Source: Phytopythium helicoides
Taxonomy: Eukaryota > Oomycota > Peronosporomycetes > Pythiales > Pythiaceae
Direction: 5' to 3'
Assembly: GCA_024867545.1 (NCBI GenBank)
Contig: JANFNE010000019.1
Location: forward strand, 372,001 to 436,000
Length of the DNA: 64,000 bases
Part shown: piece after piece, positions 53,001-60,902 of the stretch
Position numbering within the stretch: position 1 is the stretch's first letter
How the letters are laid out: each line of letters begins with the position of its first letter
Notes under the pieces: generated by a model
Told to the model about the DNA's origin: nothing
Database searches by the model: none
Seen by the model: the letters and a program-made list of their open reading frames with translations, nothing else
Translations under genes and position numbers: made by a program

Positions 53001-56000
53001 AGATCGTACCATGCGTGCACCAATCTAGAACGCAATACCTCGACCGGTTTCTCCCACAATCGACGCAACGAAGTAGACACTGATTGGGGACGTGAAGTTG
53101 CTTCCAAGTCATCCAGTAGTTCATGAGAACGAATGACAGCATCAACTACGCTACGGGTTTGGGCCAGTTGTTTGAACATGGAGCTATGCAGGTATCGCTC
53201 AAATAAGTCTACTAATCCATTGGCGACTGAATCCAATTGCTCAATTTGGTGAGAATTGACTGAAGTTGACACCAGTCGAGCGTATACTGGATTGATCAAG
53301 GCAAGCACTTGATCCTTGGTTGTGTCACTCTCAGAATGCATCACAAGCGCTTGGAGTCTCTTCACACTATCACTTACTGCAGCAAGAGCACTGGTGTAAT
53401 CATGTGTTTGTACAAATCGCTCGTAAGTTGTGCATACGACATTACCCACAAATGGAGGAGGAGAAGATTGGAGTGCACTCACAAATTCAGTATCATCAGC
53501 GTTGACCCAATCTTGAGTTGACAGGAGCGCAAATGCTTCTTCAATGATAGTGCCAAAGATATTCACAGTGCGTGTGCCATCTTGGTCGAGAGACATATCA
53601 TCCGCTAGACCCACATCCTTTAAATCCAGCTTCACCAGACCAACTTCCGAGCTCGCTATGAAATCGTCGCATGTCAGAGCTCTGTCGACAACAACTTGAT
53701 GTGAGTTGAGGTGGTGGAGTGCCAAGAGTACTTGATAAAGAAGTCGCCAAAAGTCTTGTCGAGTACTATCATCGCGTAGTATAGCAGTAGAGAGTGATTT
53801 GCCACGGAAGAATTCGCAGACGAAGTGCGGAGTACCAGCATTGCTGATCCCGAGCAGCTTGATGACATGAGGATTGTCAAGGCGATACCACAGATCGGCT
53901 TTATTCAAAAATTGTTGATGATCCGCTGAATCAATAAGATCAACTTCTCGCAACTGAATCCATTTGTCATTCCACAACCAAACATCGGGATTTCGACTTG
54001 CACACTCACACTCTGCAATAGAGATGAACCGAGAGTTCATCAGATCACCAATACTGTCTTCAACAATAGACACAGATTTCACAAGTTGAGTGACCAGTCT
54101 GCGCTCGAATTCAGGAAGCTGGTCGAAGTACTTGTGCTTGATGTACTTGGCTTCACTCGATGAAATCGTGTATTGTCTCTTCTGACCTCTGACAGCGTTC
54201 ATGACGAATGCCACAAAGCTTTTACAATCTTCTTGCCATTCACTCGATTGATTTGAGAAATCCCCAGTTCGATACATCTGATTGAGTTCATTAAGGAACC
54301 CAAGTACTCGATAAACCGTGATAGCGCATCGGTACGCGGTGCTGGATGATGAATTGTTTATATCCAATTTTGTGCTTGTAAAAGAGACATACACACGTTT
54401 GATGAGCGATTCTAGCATCGCTTTCACGAAAATATCACCAGAGTCTACGAATCCCCAACTTTCAATGAGACGCCTAAGTATAGATAGATAGATCGCCAGG
54501 TGGGGTTGTATCCGAGCTTCCAATTCACTGCTGCGAAGGATGGTTAACAAGTGTTGGCTTGGGTTGTGCGTAAGTGGCTGTCCTTGATAGTTTTGTCGGA
54601 AGGCATCACTGCTGGCATAAAACTTTGAAGTGGTCGGCTCAAGGATGCCTGAATTAGTAGACAAGTTGCTCAACGTCCTTGCTACATGTTTCTTCTGGTC
54701 GTCAGTGCCGTCTCGCACGAGGTTCAACAGCGCATCGATACCGTTCAATGACGACACAGACCTACTGATGTCGGCACGACCAGACAAGTTGGCCAACACA
54801 GTTGCAGCTTGCGTCTTCTGGTCGTCAGTGCCGTCTCGCACGAGATCCAACAGCGCCTCGATACCGTTGAACGACAACACCCACCCACAGACGTCAGTCC
54901 AATTTGACAAGTTGGCCAATGCATTTGCCGCATGACTCTGTTGTTGCGATGTACCTGATGCTATCGTCGTTACCAGCTCTGATACCACATTGGGTGTCTG
55001 AAGCACAACAGTATTTCGCTCAGCCAATGCACCAATTGCACTCGCTCCAACAGCCTTCTCCTGATCAGATCCGTGAAAAAACATATCCAGTACTGCATCA
55101 ACCTCGCGTTCGCTCGATGGTCCTTCTCGACTTTGTACGACTGAAACGATTTGATTGCCAGCATATGCGGCAATTGTCCCATTCTCACTTTTGGTAAAAT
55201 CAATCAAGCTCAATAAAATGCCATCTCTTGACGCAACACGATTCTTGAATGACTTGGGTTGTGCTAAGCTATTGTGCCACAGCTGATTTTGATCGAACTT
55301 TTGAAGCAGAGTAGACAAGTGAGTTACCACCGTATCAATTGTCACGCGCTGAGTTGGATCTCTTGCACACATGCGCTCAATCAAAACCCATTCAGAATCA
55401 CCGATACTCGACGGACGAGGTGGCAACAGGCCTCTTGTCACAAGGTTCTTCAGAGTATCGTTTTCTGTATCCTCTCCCCACGGACGCGACCCACTCATCA
55501 CCTCGATCATCACCATCGCGAAAGAATACACATCCGAAGCAAAAGTAGCCACACTGCCACTCAAACACTCAGGGGCCTTCCACTGATACGCACCAAGCGC
55601 ACCAGCAGAAGCACCACTCGGATCCTTCGCTCGCACACTCAGTCCGAAATCAGTCAACTTCGCCACACCATCACCACCAACCAAAATATTGTTCGCCTTC
55701 AGATCAGCATGCACAATACCATTGTTGTGCAAGTACTGCAACCCAAGTGCCGCATTCAACAAACAGTACCACATCAGGTACGGATTGCGACCCTTGCTAA
55801 CGAGGTACTTGTCCAGATCACCACCAGTCGCATACTCGCACACGAAGAAGAGGTCACCCACATCACAAGCTCCGTACATCTTGACGATATTGATGTGGTT
55901 GAGCTGGAACCAGATATCCGCTTCTTGACGGAACTGTGTTTCGGTTGTGTGTTGTTGTTTGACTCTTTTGACGATGACCGGTGTTTCGAACCATTTTCCT

Positions 56001-58024
56001 TTGTGCACGGATCCAAATGCGCCATTGCTGAACGCATCGAATTGATTAAAATCGATCTGCTCAGGTGGAATGTACCACTGATTCAAGCGTTTTGACTCTT
56101 TCGTGGGTGGCTTCTCAGCGCCAAAGCTTGGCTTGATCTGACTTACCATCGGTTGCGATGAAATTGATCTGTAATTGTCTTTCCATTCTCTCCAATCGTG
56201 GACTTGATTCGACGATAGCTCGTGCAAGATCAGAAACTGATCCAACTTCAAATGTAATGAATGCACTTGCCCTGAGTTATGCCCCTGGACTGTTTGTTGG
56301 GAGTAAGCTATGCTGGCACTTGAATAGATCGTAACAGTTGACGTCGAACTAATACTCGCAGAATTATGTTGACCGAAACTGCTCTCCTGTACTTTTGGTT
56401 GAATCAAGTTTGAAAAGTGTCGAAGCAAACTACACAAGTGCGCAATTGGCCTCAATAGCGCCGACCAGTCTGACTGCTCAGCAAGTTTTTGTTGTAGTTG
56501 GTCAATAATATCGTCAAAGCGTCTCACCAAACTGCTGAGGGGTTTGTCGGTTGATGATATGGCCTCAAAGCATCTTACAAGAAGCTGATTAATCGTTTCC
56601 CCCACAAAAGCTTTCATATCCTTAACTTCAGATATAAGTTCGATTTGGGGCTCCAATATTGGGATGTACTCGAGCCATTCGAATCGATTGTCAATATCTG
56701 CAAACTCTCCAAGCATATCAACCACTCGCAAAAAATTACCACCACTGATTTCTCTCAATTGCTTTAGCATTTGCCACTCGCGGTCGTCAAGGCATGAAAG
56801 CGTTGAAGTTGGTACGGATGCCACATTGCGATGCCCTTCAATGATATTCTGGATGTCTAGAGTAGAGTTTGCGCCATCACGAGCTGTTTCTGTCATGCTA
56901 TCGAATATTTTCACGATTGCGATCACCAATGCTTCCACCCATGCCTCGTCAAGCATAGTTTCATGACAATCCTTGAGCTTTTCGGAATTTGCATTCTCCA
57001 TATAATCAAGGAGATGGACTCCAAACATCACAGCTCGATCTTCATACTGCGCACAGTACATGTGCTCCACTTTCAGAATCGGGCAAACAAAACCGCGCTC
57101 AAATATATACTGCTGTGCGAGGCTTACTTCGTAGATGCGTTCCCACACCTTCTTCCTGTCTTCTCTCACAACAAGTGCGTACTCGGTCATCGGCCGAGCA
57201 TTCTCGTGAACCACAAACATCTCGTTACCGACATGGCACGCACCAATCAACTTGGCCACATGTGGATGATTCAACTCATACCATCCTGATGCCTCTCGAA
57301 TAAACCGCTCCTCGTCGTTGTGATCCGGAACAAACCGGTCATTTCCCCAAGTTGACATTCCAAACGTGGCCCCAAACTCGAATGGTAGCACGAACCATGT
57401 TGGCAGTGTCATCACAACGATGTTGAAGCGAGTAGCCACCATATAGAACGCAATTTTGATTACTGCTCGTTCCTCATGTGTCAGATCCACATTCATATTG
57501 ATACCAGATCCAGAGCCGGTGACGGCAGACTTCAGCAACGTCATGATTTCTTCCGCCTTGGCGTCCGAGTCAATCTCGTCAAGCAGAGAAGAAACTCCTC
57601 CGGAATGTACTCGCTCAAGCTCTCGATGATACCAATTTATTCGTGCTTGACGCTCCTTGTGCAACTCCACCTCCCACACATTCGCGTCCGACGTGTCAAA
57701 CTCTTCGAACTCATGTGACTCCGCAGCGACGTCCAGAACAGCGTGCAGCCGTCGGAGCTGCCGCACCAACGCTCCCGTCTGCGCGAGCCGAGCGAGAGCC
57801 GAGGTCTCCTCCTCTAGCACGCGCATGTCGTCCCGAATGCTTTCGGCGCTCAGCAGCAGAGCGAACAGCTCCTGGTCGGTCTTCTCGGGCTCCAACTCCT
57901 CCGCAAACCTCCGGAAGCTGCGATAGCGCCGAGCCGCATGGTCCCCGAGGCGGAGAGCTGGGGGCCGCGAGTCTTCGGGATCGGCGAGCGACTGGCGGTC
58001 AGCCGACGTCTCCTTCTCCTCCAT
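50063..58024 (-). CDS. Giant 2653-residue multi-kinase protein (one canonical, four degenerate modules) with ARM repeats
   Basis: One uninterrupted 7.96-kb frame, ATG 58024. Module I (about 190-340) is kinase-like but degenerate (VVMTLPTWFVLPFEF, LNHPHVAKLIGACHVG). Module II (about 650-930) is a full TKL kinase: NGAFGSVHKGKW, VIVKRVK, VHADLKANNILV, LTDFGLSVRA and WKAPECL. ARM-type repeats follow (about 960-1130; IEALLDLVRDGTDDQKTQAA and near copies). Module III (about 1355-1510) and module IV (about 1715-1930; LLLTLPSWFAPPDEF, FIGACHVGEECF) are degenerate. Module V (about 2147-2653) is a YGG-type kinase like those at 31921 and 58740. Only module II keeps the catalytic Asp. Signalling by one active and several regulatory kinase folds is inferred. 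The last module appears acquired by duplication and fusion. Confidence 0.85.
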   Translation of the reverse strand: MEEKETSADRQSLADPEDSRPPALRLGDHAARRYRSFRRFAEELEPEKTDQELFALLLSAESIRDDMRVLEEETSALARLAQTGALVRQLRRLHAVLDVAAESHEFEEFDTSDANVWEVELHKERQARINWYHRELERVHSGGVSSLLDEIDSDAKAEEIMTLLKSAVTGSGSGINMNVDLTHEERAVIKIAFYMVATRFNIVVMTLPTWFVLPFEFGATFGMSTWGNDRFVPDHNDEERFIREASGWYELNHPHVAKLIGACHVGNEMFVVHENARPMTEYALVVREDRKKVWERIYEVSLAQQYIFERGFVCPILKVEHMYCAQYEDRAVMFGVHLLDYMENANSEKLKDCHETMLDEAWVEALVIAIVKIFDSMTETARDGANSTLDIQNIIEGHRNVASVPTSTLSCLDDREWQMLKQLREISGGNFLRVVDMLGEFADIDNRFEWLEYIPILEPQIELISEVKDMKAFVGETINQLLVRCFEAISSTDKPLSSLVRRFDDIIDQLQQKLAEQSDWSALLRPIAHLCSLLRHFSNLIQPKVQESSFGQHNSASISSTSTVTIYSSASIAYSQQTVQGHNSGQVHSLHLKLDQFLILHELSSNQVHDWREWKDNYRSISSQPMVSQIKPSFGAEKPPTKESKRLNQWYIPPEQIDFNQFDAFSNGAFGSVHKGKWFETPVIVKRVKQQHTTETQFRQEADIWFQLNHINIVKMYGACDVGDLFFVCEYATGGDLDKYLVSKGRNPYLMWYCLLNAALGLQYLHNNGIVHADLKANNILVGGDGVAKLTDFGLSVRAKDPSGASAGALGAYQWKAPECLSGSVATFASDVYSFAMVMIEVMSGSRPWGEDTENDTLKNLVTRGLLPPRPSSIGDSEWVLIERMCARDPTQRVTIDTVVTHLSTLLQKFDQNQLWHNSLAQPKSFKNRVASRDGILLSLIDFTKSENGTIAAYAGNQIVSVVQSREGPSSEREVDAVLDMFFHGSDQEKAVGASAIGALAERNTVVLQTPNVVSELVTTIASGTSQQQSHAANALANLSNWTDVCGWVLSFNGIEALLDLVRDGTDDQKTQAATVLANLSGRADISRSVSSLNGIDALLNLVRDGTDDQKKHVARTLSNLSTNSGILEPTTSKFYASSDAFRQNYQGQPLTHNPSQHLLTILRSSELEARIQPHLAIYLSILRRLIESWGFVDSGDIFVKAMLESLIKRVYVSFTSTKLDINNSSSSTAYRCAITVYRVLGFLNELNQMYRTGDFSNQSSEWQEDCKSFVAFVMNAVRGQKRQYTISSSEAKYIKHKYFDQLPEFERRLVTQLVKSVSIVEDSIGDLMNSRFISIAECECASRNPDVWLWNDKWIQLREVDLIDSADHQQFLNKADLWYRLDNPHVIKLLGISNAGTPHFVCEFFRGKSLSTAILRDDSTRQDFWRLLYQVLLALHHLNSHQVVVDRALTCDDFIASSEVGLVKLDLKDVGLADDMSLDQDGTRTVNIFGTIIEEAFALLSTQDWVNADDTEFVSALQSSPPPFVGNVVCTTYERFVQTHDYTSALAAVSDSVKRLQALVMHSESDTTKDQVLALINPVYARLVSTSVNSHQIEQLDSVANGLVDLFERYLHSSMFKQLAQTRSVVDAVIRSHELLDDLEATSRPQSVSTSLRRLWEKPVEVLRSRLVHAWYDLLSSGGVEREIQTISDDGQLEALTLLEYEWVTYRAVMTMEEQNLYYAAYQTISKSANLLLLTLPSWFAPPDEFRQIETSTDQGGVFKFVPSLQDGPSDQFMCQEEVVVNQATLWSRIHHRSIARFIGACHVGEECFMTFEHNKGAKPLREYISSRRPQNELWRLLYDAARVLEFLHGLNLSLSGLTCENILVVTEVYSKDNKNTKRVGNVDGNFVLKSVAKLLGSSLRASTSADGSSRLELPQVQLDKDIASLGRCIIQCFSEDVVDPESGSDDVENIVARDKIKDDRVWQLIEAMLSHQIKLAEVINEIDHIMFDREGSVSIRRSDIVKTLNQPIEATLDPSMGELDVETILQSLRVSMATQEQSLAKTVVGRLDDVYQKLHDGITSYDVQTMGTISDMIRRVYLVLASSVHSRPTRSSNILKMRMELTGIRKHLDNIDETMESSRYTRVETVPSVEKEYQFFPTPLTHVHVLDDRELKKLEENVRRIREKSSNISQLCVPVSKRVDKLYEVLSTNKALSEPVASFFDLLVVDFLRALREYEYRRYALYRLARYPTLIDQVRRAHQRLDEVYFKLGVQEDEELANAWVSSWKSDLDAQDAWFIANVSRTPAQVLISDIRSRPHRDEILAEMEKQKNVRGSEPELAVIDRPGRQSVQIQPNVSRIMLNLIMTKYENTRTFLDRAEPEVEFTWFVVARSVSVERKKFAAGPFSKLYHASWDDARTGQRHTNIVYKHLTSDIELNAKLFARVIAVWWGLDHKNILKLYGANHITRFFLCEFADRGNFASFFEKDENSSLLWSLFIQAGNGLVYLHSQGIEYGGVKCNNLLLVTGEDGELLVKLSDFGIIPMSPMRSRWVSLSKVPKSDTARWKAPERLENTGDRRIDFERSDVYSFGLCIIEAATKETPFGMRDSETIVNMKLDRIPIDRPAEVFTDDEWTLVSRMCDPYPENRPTMVDVLNEMTPLDLVRRGVTDVAIDS

Positions 58025-58143
58025 GGCGACTGTGGGCGCTCACGGACGGTCTCGGAGTGTGGGGAGGGAGGCGATGGATACATGAGGCTGATTCGTGAGA
58101 TGGGCTGCGCTCGCGTCAATATGGTGCTTGTCCATGTGAACGG

Positions 58144-58440
58144 GAGGTGCCGGATGACATCCGCCCCAATCTGGTCGAGATCGTGCGCCACTGCAGGGAA
58201 GGAGAGTTCGTGCGGGCGAACGACGCATACATCCGGCTGGCGATCGGCAACGCCGCGTGGCCCATTGGCGTCACCATGGTGGGCATCCACGAGCGCACCG
58301 GTCGCGAGAAGATCAATGCCAACAAGCAGGCGCACGTCATGAACAACGAGTCGCAGCGCAAGTATTTGACGTCTGTGAAGCGACTGATCTCGTACGCGCA
58401 GTCGGTGTCGAATGTGTTGCCGTCGAAGAAGGTGTCGTGA
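58144..58440 (+). pseudogene. 3' fragment of Prp18
   Basis: From GAGGTGCCGGATGAC onward this is a near-identical copy of 49468-49764, encoding the last 97-98 Prp18 residues with only silent or near-silent changes, and the stop is kept. The first two-thirds of the gene, including the PRP4-type motif, is absent, and the breakpoint abuts the 5' end of the giant kinase gene. It marks the edge of a segmental duplication. Confidence 0.9.
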
Positions 58441-58739
58441 TGAAAAAGGAGAGGGAGTGAATAGCAACTACATTTTATGGACTACATACTCGCAAGTTCA
58501 AACGACGCTGATGTGAACCTCTACAGTAAACTACGTTTACCTAGGAGCAGGAGCCCACAACTGCATGTAGAGCATGCTGTTGGCACGCCAATACTGTGAT
58601 TCCACGCCATCACACCACCAGAGTAACAGCACAAATGGGTTATCATGCGCAAGAACACTTGGTTGAGCAAGGACCATGTTTTCAATTTAGCATTTGGTCA
58701 ACTTGATTTGTCGTGCACGCCAAAAATGCATTCTCACCT

Positions 58740-60254
58740 TCAACTGTCTATCGCTACATCAGTGACTCCACGGCGAACGAGATCGAGCTGCGTCATCTCT
58801 TTCAGCACCTCATCCATCGTCGGGCGATTCTCTGGATACGGGTCGCACATCTTCGACACGAGAGTCCATTCGTCGTCCGTAAAGCCTTCGTCAGGACGAT
58901 CGATTGGGGTTCTGTCCAGCTTCATATTCACAATATCCTCGGAGGCTGTCATGGCGAAAGGCAGCTCATTCGTGACAGCTTCGATGATGCACAGACCAAA
59001 GGTGTACACCTCGGACTTCTCAAAGTCAATCTGGCCGTCACCAGTATTCTCAAGGCGCTCTGGAGCCTTCCAGCGTGCTGTGTTGCTTTTCTCCTCGGCA
59101 CTCATCACCACCGATTTGTTGCGGACTGCCGACATGCCGAAATCTGACAGCTTCACCACGAGCTCGCCATCTTCACCAGTTACGAGCAAGAGATTGTTGC
59201 ATTTCACGCCTCCATACTCAACCTTCTGCGAGAGTAGATAGACAAGTCCGTTTCCAGCCTGGACGAATAAGCTCCAGAGAAGGCTGCTGTTCTCGTCTTT
59301 CTCAAAAAATGAAGCGAAGTTTCCACGATCCGCAAACTCACACAAGAAGAATCGAGTGATATGGTTCGCTCCATACAACTTGAGAATATTCTTGTGATTG
59401 AGTCCCCACCAAACGGCAATCTCTCGAGCAAATAGCTTTGCTGTGTTGGCGTTAACGTCCGAGGTCAGGAGCTTGTAAACTATGTTGGTGTGGCGCTGGC
59501 CTGTTCGAGCATCATCCCACGAAGCATGATAAAGCTTGCTAAACGGTCCCGCCGCGAACTTCTTCCTCTCGACGCTGACCGACTTCTCCACCACAAACCA
59601 TTTAAACTCCTCCTCTGGCTCTGCTCGGTCCAGGAAAGTGCGGGTGTTTTCATACTTTGTCATGATCAAATCCAGCATGACATGTGACACATTTGGCTGA
59701 ATTTGCACAGATTGGCGACCTGGACGATCGATCACCGCTAGCTCTGGCTCACTTCCTCGCACATTCTTCTGCTTCTCCATTTCGGCGAGAATCTCGTCGC
59801 GATGCGACAAGTTCTGCACCTCGTTGACGAGAACTTGAGCTGGTGTTCTTGAGACGTTTGCAATGAACCATGCATCTTGTGCGTCGAGGTCCGACTTCCA
59901 GCTTGCGACCCACGCGTTCGCCAGCTCTTCGTCTTCTTGGACTCCAAGCTCGAAGTAAACTTCATCCAGACGCTGGTGTGCGCGACGCACTTGATCAACC
60001 AGCGTCGGGTATCGTGCTAGCCGATACAGAACGTATTCCCGGTACTCGTATTCTCGCAGGGCTCGCAGGAAGTCGGCCACGAGCTGACAGAAGCGAATCG
60101 CAGCTTGTGTTTGCAGAACTTGATTCGCACTTAGCACTTCATACAGCTTGGCAACTCGTTTGCTGACGGGAACGCATAGCTGGGAGATGTTGGGACTCTT
60201 TTTGTGGATCCGCCCGACGTCCTCCCTCAGCCTCCTCAACTCGGCGTCGTCCAT
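58740..60254 (-). CDS. TKL-like predicted pseudokinase (YGG type)
   Basis: The frame is open to 60422. ATG 60254 matches the start of the paralogue at 31921 (MDDAELRRL); an ATG five codons upstream (60269, MSAYVMDD) is an alternative. It is 504 residues long, with the same layout as the 31921 protein: helical N-domain (YVLYRLARYPTLVDQVRRAH), FAAGPFSKLYHAS, NIVYKLL, REIAVWWGL, VEYGGVKCNNLLL (YGG near 347), LSDFGMSAV and RWKAPERL. It is part of two duplications: a direct one with the C-terminal module of the giant gene (preceded in both cases by Prp18 sequence), and an inverted one with 31363-33540 that also includes the BT1 fragment. Confidence 0.85.
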   Translation of the reverse strand: MDDAELRRLREDVGRIHKKSPNISQLCVPVSKRVAKLYEVLSANQVLQTQAAIRFCQLVADFLRALREYEYREYVLYRLARYPTLVDQVRRAHQRLDEVYFELGVQEDEELANAWVASWKSDLDAQDAWFIANVSRTPAQVLVNEVQNLSHRDEILAEMEKQKNVRGSEPELAVIDRPGRQSVQIQPNVSHVMLDLIMTKYENTRTFLDRAEPEEEFKWFVVEKSVSVERKKFAAGPFSKLYHASWDDARTGQRHTNIVYKLLTSDVNANTAKLFAREIAVWWGLNHKNILKLYGANHITRFFLCEFADRGNFASFFEKDENSSLLWSLFVQAGNGLVYLLSQKVEYGGVKCNNLLLVTGEDGELVVKLSDFGMSAVRNKSVVMSAEEKSNTARWKAPERLENTGDGQIDFEKSEVYTFGLCIIEAVTNELPFAMTASEDIVNMKLDRTPIDRPDEGFTDDEWTLVSKMCDPYPENRPTMDEVLKEMTQLDLVRRGVTDVAIDS

Positions 60255-60355
60255 GACGTAAGCACTCATGATGCGAGCGCGGTGGTCGACGGTGGAGAAG
60301 GTGGCGAAGATCGCTTGTGGCTTGCGTCCTGCAGATCGAAAGATGGAATGAGAGC

Positions 60356-60380
60356 AAGGGAGGGAGGGAGGGAGGGAGGG
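60356..60380. repeat. (GGGA)n microsatellite in the 5' flank of the YGG kinase
   Basis: Six consecutive GGG runs separated by single A lie on the plus strand, which is the template side of the kinase gene 100 bp downstream. The equivalent position in the duplicate at about 31820 has only two TCCC units. The tract could fold as a G-quadruplex. Confidence 0.85.
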
Positions 60381-60520
60381 AGCAAGCTGTGGTAGGATGA
60401 TGAGACCGTTCCACTGTGGCAACCTGCGCGATGGCTACAAACCATGGATGATTTACTCAATGAAGATCGCAGCGCGTGTCTCCGCCCACGCCATGGCTAC
60501 AAGCTACACGCGCGTTCGCT

Positions 60521-60836
60521 CTAGCAGCCGGAGGCGGCGGCAATAATGAGGTAGGCCGTGCTGGTGAAGATGGTCATGGTGTTGGTCATGACGGACCACA
60601 CGAGCGCGAAGAGCAGGTAGAAGGCGGTGATACCGCCCAGCCACTTGCTGGACCCGCCCTTGCGCAGCAGCTCCTGGCACGCGACCTTCTGAGGAGGTAG
60701 CAGCAGCAGGAACACTCATGCGAACACGGTCATGGCGTACATGATTCTCACCGTGTACGTGATGTCGCGACGGAGAGTGTAGTCAGCTTCCTGGATCCGC
60801 TCCGTCGTGATGTTGAACGGGTTGTCCATAAGCAGC
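60521..60836 (-). pseudogene. C-terminal fragment of BT1 transporter
   Basis: The reverse complement matches 31360-31672 of the other BT1 pseudogene (MDNPFNITTERIQEADYTL through YLIIAAASGC). A TGA at 60716-60718 replaces the Trp codon after MTVFA, and the sequence begins abruptly at about 60836, so no N-terminal half is present. It travels with the YGG kinase in the inverted duplication. Confidence 0.85.
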
Positions 60837-60902
60837 GTAGTCAACAAATGTCTTATGAGCGTCAATGCGTATTGTCACTTTGTCAATTTGCTCGACTACC
60901 TC

